DNA from: Dysgonomonas sp.
GTDB lineage: Bacteria; Bacteroidota; Bacteroidia; Bacteroidales; Dysgonomonadaceae
NCBI GenBank assembly: GCA_003523545.1
Contig: DQAM01000334.1
Span: 1-6,793 of the forward strand
Length of the DNA stretch: 6,793 bases
Reading direction: 5' to 3'
The position numbers were made by a program, and so were the translations under genes. The notes below the pieces were generated by a model. The model saw only the letters and a list, made by a program, of their open reading frames with translations, had not been told where the DNA came from and ran no database searches. Of this stretch, positions 6,062 to 6,793 are shown one piece after another. Position 1 is the stretch's first letter; each line of letters opens with the position of its first letter.

Positions 6062-6793
6062 TTATTGTGCATTTTCGTCGGCTATGACTCCGCTGCCTAT
6101 ACAAAGTCTGGAATCCTCATCATAGACCACCCCGAACTGTCCGGCAGCTATACCCTGAATCTTCTTATCGGATTGGATACGGTAAAGATCGCCGATTTTC
6201 TCAATCGTACCCGATGTAAATTCGGGAGTATGCCTGATTTTAAAAGTAATATCTCTCTTCCCTTCAAAGCCGCCCCAGATATCTTCTGTAATAAAGGAAA
6301 AACCTGCCAAGTTTACCGTTTTTCCGTATTGGGTTTCGGGGTTGTATCCGTTCGAAACATATATTATATTGCGGCGGGTATCTTTTTTGATTACAAACCA
6401 GGGACCTCCGCTAAGGCCGATACCTTTTCGTTGTCCTATGGTGTAAAACCAATATCCATTGTGTTTGCCCAAGACTTTTCCTGTTTCGAATTCTATAATT
6501 TTACCTGTACGTTCTCCCAGATACCTGCCAATAAAGTCATTGTAATTTATTTTACCCAGAAAACATATTCCCTGGCTGTCCTTTCTATAGGCAGAAGGAA
6601 GGCTCTGTTGTGATGCGATTGCCCTTACTTCGCTTTTCAGCAGGTCTCCTATCGGGAACATGAGTTTCGACACCTGCATATAATTGATCTGACCCAGAAA
6701 ATAAGTTTGGTCCTTCATGTGGTCTTTAGCAGTCGATAACCATGTTTTACCGTCTATCTCGGTGGTTGTGGCATAATGGCTATCAGCTATTTT
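6062..6793 (-). CDS. mnmA: tRNA-specific 2-thiouridylase MnmA, N-terminus beyond the window
   Basis: This enzyme thiolates U34 of Lys, Glu and Gln tRNAs using ATP and persulfide sulfur. The frame is open from the stop at 6062 to the right edge, giving 244 residues; a full enzyme is around 360, so about the first third, with the ATP-binding SGGVDS loop and the first catalytic Cys, is outside. An internal ATG at 6718 is not the start, because the in-frame codons before it encode HYATT, matching the family GHYA region. Visible signatures are [10 protein letters not shown], then [15 protein letters not shown], then DSQGICFLG, whose Cys (fragment residue 77) is the second catalytic cysteine. [15 protein letters not shown] follows, with the C-terminal beta-barrel ending [23 protein letters not shown]. 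No frameshift or missing residue is seen. Bacteroidota may carry more than one MnmA-like paralogue, and I cannot say which this is. It is likely the upstream gene of an operon with the TRIC channel. Confidence 0.93.
   Translation of the reverse strand, partial: KIADSHYATTTEIDGKTWLSTAKDHMKDQTYFLGQINYMQVSKLMFPIGDLLKSEVRAIASQQSLPSAYRKDSQGICFLGKINYNDFIGRYLGERTGKIIEFETGKVLGKHNGYWFYTIGQRKGIGLSGGPWFVIKKDTRRNIIYVSNGYNPETQYGKTVNLAGFSFITEDIWGGFEGKRDITFKIRHTPEFTSGTIEKIGDLYRIQSDKKIQGIAAGQFGVVYDEDSRLCIGSGVIADENAQ

Noticed and set aside
5510..6613. A 367-codon open frame on the plus strand
   Set aside because: It lies antisense to both the TRIC channel and mnmA, crosses the boundary between them, and encodes a low-complexity product with no recognisable domain. 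The minus-strand genes have clear family motifs.
6062..6718. Treating mnmA as a complete 218-residue gene starting at 6718
   Set aside because: The frame continues without a stop to the window edge with family-matching residues before that ATG, so it is an internal Met of a gene cut by the window boundary.
1..6793. CRISPR array, tRNA or rRNA genes, phage or defence genes
   Set aside because: No regularly spaced direct repeats, cloverleaf sequences, rRNA segments, or integrase, transposase or nuclease motifs were seen on either strand.

Overview
The window looks like a chromosomal segment from a Bacteroidota species, most likely order Bacteroidales and possibly close to Dysgonomonas or Parabacteroides. 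The reasons are A+T-rich intergenic DNA, start codons without clear Shine-Dalgarno sequences, two exact matches to the Bacteroidota -7 promoter element TAnnTTTG, and protein types typical of the group. Examples are a FadL/OmpP1-like porin beginning GGILTNTNQS and a glutamine-dependent NAD synthetase close in style to Bacteroides NadE. The genus is inference only.

Layout from left to right. (1) Positions 1-220, minus strand: the 5' end of a lipoprotein substrate-binding protein of a BtuF/FecB-type ABC importer, running off the left edge. (2) Positions 221-610 hold no gene but are rich in regulation: a cobalamin riboswitch on the minus strand drives the importer gene, with its own -7 element, and a rho-independent terminator closes the porin gene upstream. 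(3) Positions 611-2200, minus: FadL/OmpP1-family outer-membrane protein, with a promoter and a large stem-loop in front of it. (4) Positions 2309-4255, minus: full-length nadE, with glutaminase and NAD synthetase domains. (5) Positions 4427-5182, plus: a classical NAD(H)-type short-chain dehydrogenase, divergent from nadE and the only plus-strand gene. (6) Positions 5225-5362: a nested palindromic repeat, MITE-like, between convergent genes. (7) Positions 5389-6021, minus: a TRIC/UPF0126 seven-helix membrane channel. (8) Positions 6062-6793, minus: the C-terminal two thirds of mnmA (tRNA 2-thiouridylase), running off the right edge and probably co-transcribed with the channel.

The genes are mostly unrelated housekeeping and envelope functions: B12 uptake, hydrophobic-compound transport, NAD synthesis, tRNA thiolation and cation flux. 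The only clear functional pairing is riboswitch plus importer: cobalamin binding to the leader would be expected to lower expression of the uptake protein. I see no defence system, prophage, integron, CRISPR array, rRNA or tRNA, and no convincing undescribed multi-gene system. The most unusual elements are non-coding: the shortened cobalamin aptamer and the 138-bp nested inverted repeat.
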